This document shows, piece by piece, positions 28,301 through 40,375 of a stretch of 64,000 nucleotides of DNA. The notes under the pieces are model-generated. The model did not search any database. It was not told the DNA's origin and saw only the letters and a list, made by a program, of their open reading frames with translations. The DNA comes from Paragordius varius (taxonomy: Eukaryota > Nematomorpha): the NCBI GenBank assembly GCA_964247055.1, contig OZ176055.1, positions 6,262,001 through 6,326,000 of the forward strand. The letters are read 5' to 3'. The position numbers and the translations under genes were made by a program. Positions within the stretch are counted from its first letter, which is position 1; every line of letters begins with the position of its first letter.

Positions 28301-28403
28301 ATCCGATAAAATTATGACAGATGGATCATTTAGTAAATCTAAAAATTGCTGGGCTGCTTTATGTTTTTCAGCTAAATAATTTTGTTTTTGCACCTTTATA
28401 TTA
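17253..28403 (-). CDS. Oxysterol-binding protein-related protein 8/5-like (5' incomplete)
   Basis: Nineteen exons join in phase (~1000 codons): 28403-28205, 28181-28059, 27981-27897, 27094-26780, 26589-26217, 25513-25372, 25096-25000, 24552-24381, 24219-24138, 23463-23365, 20646-20550, 19859-19663, 19350-19225, 18835-18738, 18629-18479, 18382-18213, 18103-17971, 17722-17548, 17428-17253. Exons 1-4 encode a PH domain (DPSVIILSDWLKVRGSLKGW, NGKWVGTILL). Exons 4-7 are a Ser/Gln-rich linker. Exons 8-13 are the lipid-transfer domain: LPTFILEPRSFLDKL lid, KKPYNPVIGE, then the EQ/VSHHPP signature split between exons 10 and 11. The last exon ends in a hydrophobic tail (VIVLSLVFFILQIFIIYYLRR), the tail anchor typical of ORP5/8. 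Family role: ER-anchored PS/PI4P exchange at ER-plasma-membrane contacts. The initiator exon was not found. The exon 5/6 junction is the least certain. Confidence 0.93.
19351..19395. repeat. (TA)n run forming a splice acceptor
   Basis: The TA repeat ends directly in the minus-strand acceptor AG (19352-19351) of the ORP8-like exon 19350-19225. The acceptor of the preceding exon (AG at 19861-19860) also lies next to a TA run (about 19865-19880). Confidence 0.85.
19925..20070 (+). mobile_element. LINE 3' end fragment
   Basis: The plus strand encodes GRPKKRWIDVLKSI, then LRETQDRLKWRTLIYE. This is the common C-terminal tail of non-LTR retrotransposon polyproteins (GRPxxRWxD…D…W). The fragment is about 130 nt, sits in an intron of the ORP8-like gene on the opposite strand, and has no further coding. 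The clade cannot be told from this piece. Confidence 0.7.
20745..23215. mobile_element. Penelope-like element pair forming a palindrome
   Basis: The right half (about 21950-23215, +) encodes reverse-transcriptase pieces: LALSPMADIFMEAYEKK, YVDDYI, ALSFLDVLIMRNNN, IYQKPFHFNINLYKYS, then a GIY-YIG-like stretch (VKCHIEQTGRQIEHKT). This order fits Penelope-like elements. The left half (about 20745-21790) is the reverse complement of the right arm, starting 5'-truncated. The arms match over roughly 1 kb with moderate divergence, and both outer ends are alike. The element is broken and not able to move. It fills most of the 2.7-kb intron between the two exons that split the EQVSHHPP signature. Confidence 0.8.
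28182..28204 (-). other. 23-nt intron in the ORP8-like gene
   Basis: On the minus strand it starts GTATTTA and ends AAATTAG. Splicing joins TPEK to NGKWVGTILL, reproducing the PH-domain strand of human ORP8 (QKNGQWVGTVLL). Reading through gives a frame that ends at a TAA within 40 nt. Confidence 0.88.
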
Positions 28404-28669
28404 CTAATATTAAACTTTGTGGGATGGCTTTCTATTTAAATTCGTGTCCGATACTGTTGTCATATGGTAATATACTAAATCTCATATGTTTGCATTCCTG
28501 ATGATTATATAAATTTTGAATTGATTTTTTAGCGCAACATTATGATAATGTTAGCTGCTTTTTGGAATTATATAATATATATGATAATAAAAACATTAGG
28601 ATTAAGTTATATTTTTAATGAAAGATGCGATTTATAGGCTAAAAAAACATTTTTGAATTTGGCCCAATA
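28404..28669. other. Upstream of the first recognised ORP8-like exon
   Basis: No initiator exon could be identified in this stretch or in the transposon block beyond it. The true 5' end of the gene may lie further right. Confidence 0.35.
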
Positions 28670-29165
28670 CCTTTAACACTTAGATCTAAAACATTATTGT
28701 TAGATACCCCAGATTGGTTTAAAATTTGACATTTTAAAAAATATAGGGGCACTTACATAACATTAATGTACCAAAATATAAAAAAAGGTTTATTAATAGT
28801 AGATAATAATAATAAAATGGTGAAAGATAAAGGTAAAAATTTAGCCAGCATGACATGTGTGCATAACTTAAAGATGAAAATAATGCGTATCATACCACTT
28901 TCTCTATTTATATCAATGTTAAATGTGATTATAATAAAAAAGTAAACTTAATTTTGGACTTGGAATCAAATAAACACGATATTTTGCAAAAATGTTGTAA
29001 AATAAAAATAGCTTCCAAGTGTTTGATACGGATTTTTTTAAAAACAAATTTTTATTTACATATTATATTTAGGATAAAAGCATATTAAATTAAAACCGTT
29101 TTTTTTTCAATTTCAAAAATATCAAATTAAATATTCAATTCAAATCAAAGTGTTATTAATCCTTA
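28670..29165. mobile_element. MITE family copy 1 (diverged)
   Basis: It starts with a TTTAACACTTAGATC-like end and a GATACCCCAG block. It contains the shared interior (GGTAAAAATTTAGCCAGC, GACATGTGT) and ends ATTCAAATCAAAGTGTTATT. It is a degraded relative of the 49385-49960 copy in the same orientation. Confidence 0.5.
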
Positions 29166-29199
29166 TAATAACCAAATTGGATAGTTTTGGGGTATACCT

Positions 29200-32042
29200 A
29201 AGGTGACCAGACGTCCCGCTCTTTCACACTTTGTCCCGCGTCCCGCTGCGTTTTTAAAATGTCCCGCTTTTTCACGATTATATAAAAAAAATTTTTTTTA
29301 ATACAAATAAATTTTTTTTATCCGTTTAAATTTTTTATCATTAAATATCTTTAACACTTCGTTTCAAATTGGGGTATCTAAATACCCCAGACTGAATTTA
29401 AATTAAAATTTTTAAAAAACTACTGAAGGAAACGGTCCCAATTTAAATTTATACTTCTATCCTGATAAATATTATATAAATATGCCAAAATATCTTGATA
29501 AAATTTTGTTTTGAAAAAAAAGTTCCATCACAAACTACTTCGACGCCATTTTTATTTTGCAAAATATTGTCTTCATTTAATTTTAAGGGTAAAACTAAAG
29601 CTTATTTTTTATATAAATTTCTAACATTGATAGAAATAAAAATAGCGGTTTATTTTGTATTATTTTTAAATTTTACAATTTGACACATGTCAGGTTGATT
29701 AAATTTTTACCTTTCGGTTTAAGCTTAAAATAAGTAATATCAAGTATTTTTGAATAAAATTTTTTATATATTTCGGTTTATTAATGTTATATAAGTGCAA
29801 AATTTTGCCATGGTTTTGATTGCTTCCATACTTTTTAAAGTATTTGATTTTAAACAGGCCTGGGGTATCCAACTACCCCAATTTGAATCGAAGGACTAAA
29901 ATGAGTGTGTTGCATCCAAGTGTTAAAATCTATATAAATTTTAAATTAAAATGTTTTATTTTTAAATTAAAAATATTTATTTTCTTCGAATTTATATTAT
30001 ATGATAATACACTTTCCTTCCTACTACTACTGTCATCATTATTAAAAAGCCAAGTTAACACCACAAATCTCTAGATTAAAAGACAAATTGATACCCCAAA
30101 TCGGTACCTTACACGTTTCTTCCAGAAAATTAAGGTAATATAATATTTTTTACACTAATAGTAGTTTATAAATATGAGCACAAAAAGAGGTTGTAAATTC
30201 AACGATGAATTAATGAAAGATTTTTCTTTTATCAAAAAAACAAGAATGAATCATCTGTTAAATGTCTTATATGCGAGGGGGAATTCACCCTAGCACATGG
30301 CGGCAAACATGATATTACAAAGCATATGGAAACACAGAAACATAAAAAATGTTTAGATATGGCGGCATCATCTTACAAAATGAGCGATTTTTTTGAAAAC
30401 CGCTTTTGGAGAGTAAGAAAAGAATTTGGCACTAGCTGAGGGCGTGTTATCCTTTCATGCCCTTAATCACAATCATTCTTTTAGATCTATGGACTGTACC
30501 TCACAGGTTATTCGCACGTTATTCCATAAAAAATAAGGCTGAAGCCATGTGCAATGTCCTTTCGCCACATGCATTTTCTGAAATACAAAAAGATTTGCTA
30601 AAAATTAATTTCTTTTCCCTATACTCTGATACTTCATGACACCATGAAACAAAATTATTTCCCACTTTGATAAGATATTTTGATTCAGAAACCTGAGTAA
30701 AAATTAAAATTTTAGATTTAATTTCCCTACCCGGTGAAAATTCCGAAATAATATTTACTTCAATAATGCATATTCTAGAAAAAAATAATTTAAAAGACAA
30801 AATTATCGCATATTGCGCTGACAACACCAATACGAACTTTGGTGGAAAAGCAAGAAGGGGACCAAAAAATATTTTTCATAAATTAACAGATAATCTTAAT
30901 CAAAACATTATTGGCGTTGGGTGTGCAGCGCATATAATACACAACGCTATTCAAACAGCTGCTGATTTGTTACCCCTAGATGTGGAAAATGTAGTTGTTA
31001 AAATATATTCCTATTTTTATATATACACGGTACGTGTTGAAACGCTTAAAGAATTTTGTGAAAATGCAAAAGTTCAATATCAAAAAATGCTTGGATATTG
31101 TAAAACTCGTTGGTTAACTTTTATGTCAGGTATCGAAAGAATTTTAAAATTGTATGATCCTTTAAAATCTTTTTTTTATCACAGGACAAATGTCCTACAA
31201 CTTTAAAAAATTTTTTTGAAAGTGATTCTTCAAAAATATGGTTAGAATTCTTACATATTCAAGCTTCTCTCTTTCAAAATGTTGTTAAATTTATAGAAGG
31301 TGGCAAAATTTCGGCAATTGAAGTAGCCATTGATAGTAACCTAAAATTCCAATGTCAAGAACGGTTAGAAAATAATTTTATACCATAAACCCGACATACA
31401 ATAAATAATTTAGAAAAACAAGGCTTAATAAATCGCCAAGTCCTGTACCATATAAAAATGTTTTATACAAACTGTAAGACTGAACGACGCAATTTAATGA
31501 AATTGATCATTTTCATTGGATAACATTTAAATAAGAATTTAATTGGTGCTCGAAAATCATTTGGTTATATCTGCTCCCAAAAATTATCAAAAATTCAGAA
31601 AATGATCTTTTTTCTGAAGTATCATTAGTTAAAAGATATATTAATAATGAAAAACTTAAATTATGGACAAAAGAAAAATATGCAGTAGAAAAGAAATGGT
31701 TGAAATATTTTATCATTTTGAAGCCAACTATATTACATACAATAATATTTTAAAAATTGTGGAATTCGCACTATCTTTACCTGGAACCAACGCTGCTACT
31801 AAGCGCGTTTTTTCCACAGTAAATCAGGTGTAGAAATCGGAAAAATCAAATTTAAATGTTGAAACTTTAAAGGCCGTTTTATATGTCAAATATAATTTGA
31901 CAAATTCTGAAGACTTCTACAATATTTTAAAAAATGATGACAATCTACTAAAACGCATTCATTCAAACAAAATATACCAAAGAATAAGATATTTTCTTTA
32001 AAGTTTTTGTGTTAAAAAATAAACAAAATTACTTAAAATATA
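29200..32042 (+). mobile_element. hAT transposon, long copy (decayed)
   Basis: The left terminus (AAGGTGACCAGACGTCCCGC) is the usual hAT end, mirrored at 32970-32981. Coding begins near 30174 (MSTKRGCKFNDE). A zinc-finger block follows at 30250-30400 (KCLICEGEF…GGKHDITKHMETQKHKK). A central frame at 30766-31206 carries YCADNTNTNFGG, GVGCAAHIIHN and YCKTRWLTF, and the dimerisation region lies at 31750-31990 (EFALSLPGTNAATKRVFS, YQRI). Frameshifts and stops separate these parts, so the transposase is dead. A MITE sits inside the 5' part. Confidence 0.88.
29345..29905 (+). mobile_element. MITE family copy 2, nested in hAT
   Basis: The ends are inverted repeats: ACTTCGTTTCAAATTGGGG on the left and CCCCAATTTGAATCGAAGG on the right. 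Each is followed inward by a mini-palindrome (GGGGTATCTAAATACCCC; GGGGTATCCAACTACCCC). The interior shows no credible gene. It is the reverse complement of the 49385-49960 copy. Its position between the hAT 5' end and the transposase start means it jumped into that hAT copy later. Confidence 0.8.
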
Positions 32043-32981
32043 TAAGTCTTCATAATTTGTCAAATTATATTTGAACACATAAAATGGCTATTTAACATTT
32101 AAATTTGATTCCGTGTCCTTTCTACTGTGGAAAACGCCTTCAATAGCAGTGGTTCAGGTAAAGATAATGCAAATTCCACAATTAAAATATTATTGTATGA
32201 AACATAATTTGTTTAAAAATGATTATTTTAACCATTTCTATCCTACGTATTTTTTTATGTTGTCCATAATATAAGTTTTCATTCAATATATTTATTTAAT
32301 AATGAGACTTCATAAAAAAGGTCATTGTGCACCGTCTTGTCTTCCAAATAATCGTTTCTGTTTGTATAAAACATTTTTATATTCTGGCTATTCATTGAGC
32401 CTTGTTTTTCTAGATGATTTATAATATTGCGATTAGGTAATGGTATAAAATTATTTTCTAACCTTTTTTGACTTGGAATTTTGACCTTTGTGCTGTGATA
32501 AAAAATAGGATTCTAAGAGATCACATTTTCATAAATGTATCAATCGCTGGCAAAAGAGCAAACCAACAGTTCTACAATATCCCATTTTAACATCTATATT
32601 TTCCACATCCAGGGGTAACAAATCAGTAGCTGTTTGAAATGCGTTGTGTATCTGCCAATATAATGTTTTGATTAAGATTATTCGCTAAATTGTTAAAAAT
32701 ATTTGTGCCGCTTCTTGCATCACCCAGCGCACTTTGTGATGATTTCGTCTTTATTATTTTTTTCTAGAATATACTTCACCCTTTGTTCGTGCACATGTAA
32801 ATTTATTGAATAAAATGTAAACAACCTGTAAGGTACAATTTTTTATATTTATAATTTGTGTTAAAAATAAATAAATATTACAATAAATTTTTTGTATAAA
32901 AATTTTTGGTTGTACCCCCCAATGACCCCCCCCCCTTCTCAGATTTGTCCCGCTTTTTCCTTCAAAAAATCTGGTCACCTT
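32043..32981 (-). mobile_element. hAT copy, internally deleted, inverted
   Basis: Read on the minus strand from 32981, this begins with the same hAT terminus. It then jumps through shortened pieces of the transposase (NNLANNLNQNI, IHNAFQTATDLLPLDVENI, and the C-terminal FALSLPEPLLLKAFSTVE-like region) and ends in the same AATTTGACAAATTATGAAGACTT block found at about 31890 on +. Together with the long copy it forms a tail-to-tail inverted pair. It has no coding potential. Confidence 0.8.
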
Positions 32982-33886
32982 AGGTATACCAAAATTTAAT
33001 GGACTGTTAGTAATACAATTCGGAGAACGGTTTTTTTATACAAAAAAGGTATGAGGTCATAAAAAATAAAAAATGGACAATATTGGTTATAAATTCACAA
33101 TAATAGTTTCTGGCCCCTAAGTTAAAACCCATCTATTGTAAAAACAGGGGTTTTAAAAAAGGTTCTTGAAAAACGGGTCTTTAAGATATTTTTCTGGAAG
33201 GTTGTGTCCCGAATATTTATATTACGAATGCATCTATCACAGCCTGGCCATTGTTCAAAATAAGCATCTGCATTGGCCCTCATCTTCATAAATGACATTT
33301 TTGCAAAGAAACGAAGTCGACAAAAATAATTTACTAAGTTATAATTTGCCTAGCCACAATGCGTTCTAAATCGGGGGCATAATAAATTGGTGAAATATAT
33401 AGTTTGATAGGAAAAACTATCAACATAATGCATTTGATTTTGGGAAGTAAGTTATCTATTCTTATGTCTTGAGGCTCCATATCAGAAAATGGCAAAATTT
33501 GGGCAAATATTTTTGCAATAAGGCCAAATGCTTTATTGTATAAAATATCATTAAATAGTATTATTATAAACTACCGATAAAAAGCAAAATATATTTTCTA
33601 AAATATCTTGATTTTTAGATGTGGGCTTTAAATATCCATTTTTTGTTCTTCTAAATTCGCTAGTTTTTTAAAAAAATTTACGCAAAAATACCAGGATTGT
33701 GCGATAGTGACATCCAAAAAATTTTAAAAAAATGCGTACCTTATATAAAAATTTAATTTTTAACAAAATTTTGTTGACATCCTATTTTTAGGCATGATGA
33801 AAACGGTATAAAAAGCTTTTGGATATTACAAAAAACTATTTCTATATAACAATGCGTCCAAATTGGGGGGTATAAAAATATCCTGA

Positions 33887-33920
<34 letters not shown>

Positions 33921-36349
33921 TGATAGAAAAATGTATTAGAATTATCAAAATCCTTTATTTGGACCTTATCTATATTTTCAGGCTTGCCATAATATATAAC
34001 CATTTAGTAACACAAATGTCGCAGGCCGTATTTTTGACTCAAAAAACCCGGTGCCACATTTGTAATTTATATGTGCATTCATAGGATATTAGTAAACACA
34101 TATCAATTTTCTATACTGTCACTAACAGTGTAAAGTGCAAGTTTAAAGGTCATAAACTCTAATACCACTAAAGAATATTTTTATGTATGATCCTAATAAA
34201 AATTAACCTTGGTAAATTATTAATTTCAGCAATTTAAATGGCCAAATTATCTATTAAGTGAATCATAACTCTTTATTGTTATGATATAAATGAGACATTT
34301 ACAGGATAAATGATGGTACAATCATGTATTTAATTCAAGTTAAGGTGTAAATGACAGAAAACCCCATCTTTATATAAAATACCAACATATTTTGGAGGTT
34401 AATGTTTAACCTACCATTGATATCAAAAGTTAGAGTGCTTCATATCAAGGTATAAATTATAAAACCCAAATTTTTGAGGACAGAGTTTACCCCGTGTCAT
34501 AGAGTAAGACGTTCGTTCTTGTTGTGGACAAATGCGCGTATTAAACATGGATAAACACTGTCAGTTAGGGTTGTATTATATATATATATACTGAACATAT
34601 TAAGTTAACTACAATTGTTGAAAGATAAAAAAGATAACTTAGAGTTCAACGAGGGCAACGAATGACTAAGATCAAATGCTTTAATTGTTTAAGATTATAT
34701 AGGTGCGTTTGTGTCAACATCAGTAGGCGCTACTCTAGCATAATTACAAACTGCTTATTTTACAAATATTCACCCAAATTTTAAAGCAAATGAACCTTTG
34801 GGAACATCAATGGATTATAAAAGAAAAGTGTTATATTATCTTAAAATTTTATACTATTTCCACCATGCTTCAAAATACCATAAAACTCGCTTACTAAAAT
34901 TTTATTTTGATGTCAAAATATAGTATATATTTAAAATTTTTACCGCGCAACATCGGGATTTTGCGGTTAATTTAGGAAAATTTCCTATTTTAAACGGACC
35001 CAAAAAAAATTTTCGGAACCTACATCTAAAATCAGAAATGCTTTTTATATGTAGTTTATAATATATTTTGGTAATTTTTTTGAAGCATTTAGCCTTCACA
35101 CAAAAATATTAAGCATTTGGGCAAGTTTTGCCATTTTCTGTTATAGCACCTACCGCAAAAGTGGTAATAACTTTAATATATCATTTGCAAGGCTTCAAAC
35201 CAAAAGAATCCTGATATAACTAAATAGCAGAATATATAATTATTTCATCAAGATTTTTTTATGTCCACTGTGATATGGATTCAATACAATCTGTTTAATG
35301 TGTCCTAATTTATATTAAAATAAATAAGTTTTATTGCCCATCATTGATTAAACAATTTAAGTTAAACAATTATAAATTATAATTTAAAAAATATAATCTG
35401 ACCTATTTTATTGTAAATTAATTATAATTATGGATATTTTTAGATATTTTAAGAGATCAATTTGGAAAACATATCAATTATGTTAATTAGACACTAACCT
35501 ATTTATTCGTATTATAGGTAATCAATATGCTATAGCATATACTCATGCTAAATTACTATTGAACTAATGCCTTCAATTAATTCTCATCAAATTAAACCAA
35601 TTTAAACTTTTCATTAGTTTTTCTTTTTTAGACTATTTGGGTTATATAACTCAAAGCTTAAACTTGTAAATAAACTACTGTTTAAAGTTGTTTTGGTTAT
35701 AATTCAATTTTAAACATCGTTCGCTTTTAAAAAATGTCTTTTTTACAGTTTTTAGCTTCTGGAGCCCCAAAGTGGGAGAGCTCCAAAACACCATGGAAAC
35801 TGATTTTAAAATGATTAAATAACAAAAATTTGCTGGTAAAATATAATTTAAAACCTTTTTAAGGTAAATTATTGACACTTTTTTATTATACCTGTTAGCG
35901 ATTTAGACAAAAAATGGCGGCGAGCAAGTTTGAGATGAGGATATTAATAAGTTTTTATTTTAAAAAAATTGTTAACCCCATAGCCTTTTTGTGTTAAGGA
36001 TCGAAGACGTATAAAAAAATAGATAGGACTTTATGACTCAATAAAAAATCTACTATTTAAAACCTGGTTTAAAATCATATTTAAAAGGTATGAAACGGAT
36101 AGAGCTTATAATACTTGTTCTAAAAAAATAAATTCGATGCATATTCTATGTGAGGTATTTTTAAAAATTCCAATTATGCACCCGGCCTTATGTTTACGAT
36201 TCTAAAAATGTTTCTGTTGGGACAAAATTTTTCACATCAACATATGTTGGTAAAAACATTTAATTAAGGTCATTTTGAAAAATACTCACTAAAATAGATA
36301 CATATTCTTAAGTATAACCATAATTTATTTTGTAATAATTCCCCAAAAT
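32982..36349. other. Intergenic with old repeats
   Basis: About 3.4 kb with no gene recognised. At 33040-33400 there are words resembling a very decayed Helitron body (AAACGAAGTCGACAAAAATAA). A (TA)n run lies at 33889-33918. At 35680-36000 there is a segment resembling 50080-50490 (CAAACATCG, ACAGTTTT, GGCGGCGA…GATGAGG). No function is proposed. Confidence 0.4.
33889..33918. repeat. (TA)n microsatellite
   Basis: A TA dinucleotide run of about 30 nt. Confidence 0.9.
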
Positions 36350-37742
36350 TTAATGATGATGGGCATATTTGTGATAATTTTTGTGAAAATGTTTTTTGTA
36401 TATGTGATAAGGGGAATATCGATAATGCTTAAATTTATGTTCATGATTTCCATACGCCTTATAGAGTGTGCCGAGGTAAGAATAAGAATCATGTGGATTA
36501 CCAAATTTGTGATTTTTATTGTTATAGGTGGAAAACCCACGTTTGCTGTGAAATCCAATAATGTTTCCATCTTTGGAGTATCCACCCTTAACTATCATAA
36601 CATAAATTATTTATATTAGTTAAAGAAAAAATTTATATTTATAGGGAAAAAATGGTAATAATAATAATTTATTATGCGACATATTTTGTCATATTTAAAA
36701 CACTAAATTTAGCTAATACGATATAAAAAGAAGCGTTTACATTAATTGTTGGATTGGCATTCTCATAATATAAACGCTGCTAATCAAACCTATGTAAATG
36801 GCACATTTTTATACCCAATTTTCAAAACACGTTCCTTATTAAAAACTTATTTTTTGTTTCAATATATGTTTGATACCATGTAGCCCGTGATAAAAGCCAA
36901 TCTTTTTTAGAAATCGGTAAAATTGATTGTCCCCACTGTATTGTTGTTGTCTTCGATAACCGTCTCTATCAGTATTGGCATGATTCTTTTTATAAGCACT
37001 GAAAAGGGAATTCATATATTCCAAACTATTGTCCTTACCATAACTGTAAATGACAAAATTATGATAAAATAATAAATTAAAGGTTCAGTAACCCTAATTA
37101 TAGATAGCAATCTCACAAAAACACTAATTTAAAAGTATTAAACATTTAAAATAAATTATTCAACCTTAAATTTTGTCAAAATTTGATGTCATTAAATAAT
37201 TTTATTATTAATTGATTAATTTCGTTTTTTACGTATTCTAATTTTAGTATGACTGGTTATACTATGATAAATATTTCATTTGAAAGGTAATTAAACCAAT
37301 TAATATTGTTTAATTGGTAAACCTTACCCTATATATATTCTGGTATCGGGCTCAAGATAGTAAATATACAAATTTATTCATATATAGTTATTAATCAAGA
37401 AATAAATCATATTAATCAAATAATAAGGGGATGATTTAAAAAAAAATTCTATAAAAAATCAATCACTAAAAAATTAAGGTTAGCACAGATTAAATATCTA
37501 AACGCGAACAAGGTCAATCATTATAAAATTTAAGTGAATGAAAGTGGTTTATTTTTAAGTTTTTTTTACTCATCATCCTCTTCAGGTGAATCGTAATGAG
37601 AATAATCTTCTTCATATTTATAACCATGTCCAAAATCCAAGCATTTAACTCTATGGTTCCGTGCAATGTAATTTATGAACAATAAAAATAAGGGTAGGAA
37701 TAATGTTAATTGTAAATAACCATATAAATATTTTTGATTCAT
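36350..37742 (-). CDS. Secreted His/Tyr/Gly-rich protein
   Basis: Three exons join in phase: 37742-37570, 37043-36877, 36591-36350, giving 193 aa. The first exon encodes a hydrophobic signal-like start (LTLFLPLFLLFINYI) and an acidic/Tyr stretch (GYKYEEDYSHYDSPEE). Its donor GTAAAA overlaps a stop that would otherwise end the frame after EEDDE. Exon 2 carries YGKDNSLEYMNSLFSAYKK and FYRFLKKIGFYHG. Exon 3 has GGYSKDGNIIGFHSKRG, then a His/Lys/Tyr-rich tail ending KYAHHH. The spliced product resembles insect secreted His-rich proteins with GFHNVYHKDEY-type repeats, possibly cuticular or glandular. That link is from memory and weak. The exact family is not recognised. Confidence 0.62.
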
Positions 37743-38273
37743 ACTAAAAAAATCTCTGTTTAACAAAATTTGATGTTAAAAAAACTGGAAAAATATTTTT
37801 AAACTTTAACACACATTAACTTAATATAAGTAACTGAAAAAAATAAAAGTTTAGCTAAAAGGTTACATAGTTTTATAAAATCGCAAGTGTTTTTGACACT
37901 AAAAATTATTGTGTCATCATTGTTTAAAAAAAATAAGTTAGTTCATTGTTTTACTTTTGTTGAAAATTTTATTACCACGTTCCCATATATAAATATAACA
38001 CAGAAAATATAATTTAGTTATTTAAATAAATATTCACAATTTATTCACAAAATAATTTGGACATTATATCTATAATAAAATATTTTAAAATATTGCACTG
38101 ATATTATCACATCAATAATATATCTAAATAGTATTGTATTTAACAAAATAGGTTTGGAATGTTTCACAAATTTGGTTTATGATTATATATAAACATTATT
38201 GTAATTAAAATAAATAAATATAGAATGTTTGAAATTCGGCATATTATTGCAAAACAGGAAAGTGTATCTAACG

Positions 38274-40375
38274 TTATTTAAATGGGTTATCTGGTATAAA
38301 ATTATCGCTTATACATGGCTGTTTTGACAATATTTCTAAATTTTCATCTTTACCAAAAGAATTTGCTTGATTGACCACCAAAGAGTTACCGCCATCCTTT
38401 TCGGTGCTTTGGACATTAAGAAGTAATTTATCATAACGTTCCGCTAAATACTTTTTTCGCTGGAGTAATTCATCTAAACTTAATTTTTGTGTTGTATCAT
38501 CAACAAAATTATCATAATTTTGATGGTTATCAACAAGCGAAGGTAGTTTTCGATACCCACTACCACCATCAATTTTATTCGAATCAACCGTACTCTTAGG
38601 TGATATATGAATATGTAAAATATCATTCCTATTTTCAATGTTTGTGTCAACGCTGTATTCATTATTATATGTATTTTTAGGTAAAACATTTGGTCCTGGA
38701 ATGTCATCCATGGAATTATCAAGAGAGACTGAAGGTGATTCTGTTGTATTGTTAGTATAAGGCCCAAATTGGCGGCTCTAAAATATAAGTCAATCAATAT
38801 TTCAGTTATTGAAGACGAATAATTAGAGATGTACAGTATGCATATTTTTGTGGCTTATTCACATTATTGTTTGATCAAGTGGGTTATAAACTGAGTTTGT
38901 CCAGAAATAAAAAACAAATTTATGTTGTTAAATAAAGAAAAATTGTTTCTTTTTACCATTTTTATGTCTTTTGCCATACACTACTGTGTTGCCAATTGCA
39001 ATAATGTGAGTAAGCCAGCATAAAAATTCAATACTATATGAAACAGTATCAATTTATTAAATTATTTATAAAACTGAATTGTTTATGCCTAAAACATTGA
39101 CCATTATCTTAGTATCTTGTTAATTGACTCTATGCCGGAGTAAAAAAACTCAAGTAATTTCATAGCTCAATTGTTTTTTTGGATGATAAATTTAAAGTCA
39201 CCATTTTTGTGGCTAAAAAATCGGATCCTTGCGTAACTCAAAAAGTGGGAGGAAATTAGAATTATATAAAATGTATTTTATGGCTTTACATATATAAATT
39301 TGATTTGCATGGGCCGTAGTAATAATAAACACGTTTTTTTAGTAACGTTACTGTTCGAAAAAGTATAATAGAGTGTTATTTTGGCTTATGTAAAAATTAG
39401 ACCAAAAAATAAAATATTGAGAATATGCTGTGTATTATGCGAGATTGTTTCAAAAACGTATCCTTGACTATATATTACGCAATTTATAATGAAAAAAAGT
39501 CATTTTTTTAACTTTACTAAAATTTCTACTAACTTAAGAATAAAAAAAATTTTGCGAAAATTATATTTTAGGAATAATTCGGTATTATCAACACTAAAAA
39601 ATTTACATACTATTAATCAAATATTTAAAATGGATTATCTGATTTAGGTTTATTGAGTCATTTAATTTTAATATGTAAACATATTGAATCATATACTTTT
39701 TCGGTTAAAATGGGTGAATCTTCAAACTTGATTTCATTTTTCGAAATACTTATAGCCTATGATTTATAATTTTATTAACCTTTTCCAATAGTTTTTGTTC
39801 GACTTTATACCGTTTTTGCAAAATTTGATATTCAGTTTTTGAGAGTTTTTTAACCTTTTCAATATCGTTTTCAAACGCTTCCATCTCGGTTTTATTTTGT
39901 ATTTCAAAAGCCTCCTTAGATAATCTACTTTTATTAAATATATACTTGAGTGCTTGTTTGAAATCTGAATCATTATCATAATCGGTGCAATGTAAAATGG
40001 GGGTAAATTTTTGTAAATTATTGGTTATATATTTAAAAATAGCAATATCGTAGATGGCAAAGATTGGTAATATAATACTCTATAAAATTATTGGCTAAAA
40101 ACCTCAAAACTTGCATTTATTTTATTTTTCGATAACATGAGATTCATAATTTTATCCCTTTCTATTTCTTGTTCGGCTAGAAAATCATTCATGATTGGTT
40201 CAAACTACCAAAATATATTAATTAAAACCTTCTCCTTATAAAATATATGATATGCAAGGATGTAGTCGTCATCAGGTATCGATTTGTAATTTGTAAAAAA
40301 ATTAAAAATTTCAGTTTTCCATAATGAAGTATTGGCAAATGACACCAAGGATTCTATCAGCCAATCCTCTTCCAT
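38274..40375 (-). CDS. Cilia- and flagella-associated protein 36
   Basis: Four exons (40375-40229, 40204-40103, 40079-39780, 38777-38274) join in phase to give 350 aa, close to human CFAP36 (342). Exons 1-3 encode the BART-like helical domain: MEEDWLIESLVSFANTSLW aligns with human EWVVESIAGFLRGPDW, YHIFYKEKFEPIMNDFLAEQ with HQEYKELVEKLLEGYLKE, and SIILPIFAIYDIAIFKYI with [20 protein letters not shown]. Then DSDFKQALKYIFNKSRLSKE leads into a Lys/Glu coiled coil. The last exon is mostly disordered but keeps LSLDELLQRKKYLAERYDKL, the counterpart of human [20 protein letters not shown]. CFAP36 binds ARL3 through the BART fold and acts in cilia. The first two introns are only 24 and 23 nt; the third is 1002 nt. 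Confidence 0.93.
40080..40102 (-). other. 23-nt intron, CFAP36 intron 2
   Basis: Starts GTTTTTAGCC and ends TTTTATAG on the minus strand. Splicing joins NASFE to SIILPIFAIYD in frame and restores the family alignment. Confidence 0.87.
40205..40228 (-). other. 24-nt intron, CFAP36 intron 1
   Basis: Starts GTTTTAATTAA and ends TTTGGTAG on the minus strand. Splicing joins YKEK to FEPIMNDF. Unspliced reading would break the BART-domain alignment at the TAG. Confidence 0.87.

Noticed and set aside
38480-38797. Overlapping minus-strand frame in the CFAP36 last exon
   Set aside because: Shadow frame; the 145-codon frame carries the family motif.
39764-39979. Lys-rich minus-strand frame (MIMIQISNKHSS…)
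   Set aside because: It is the wrong frame of CFAP36 exon 3; the other frame gives the conserved protein.
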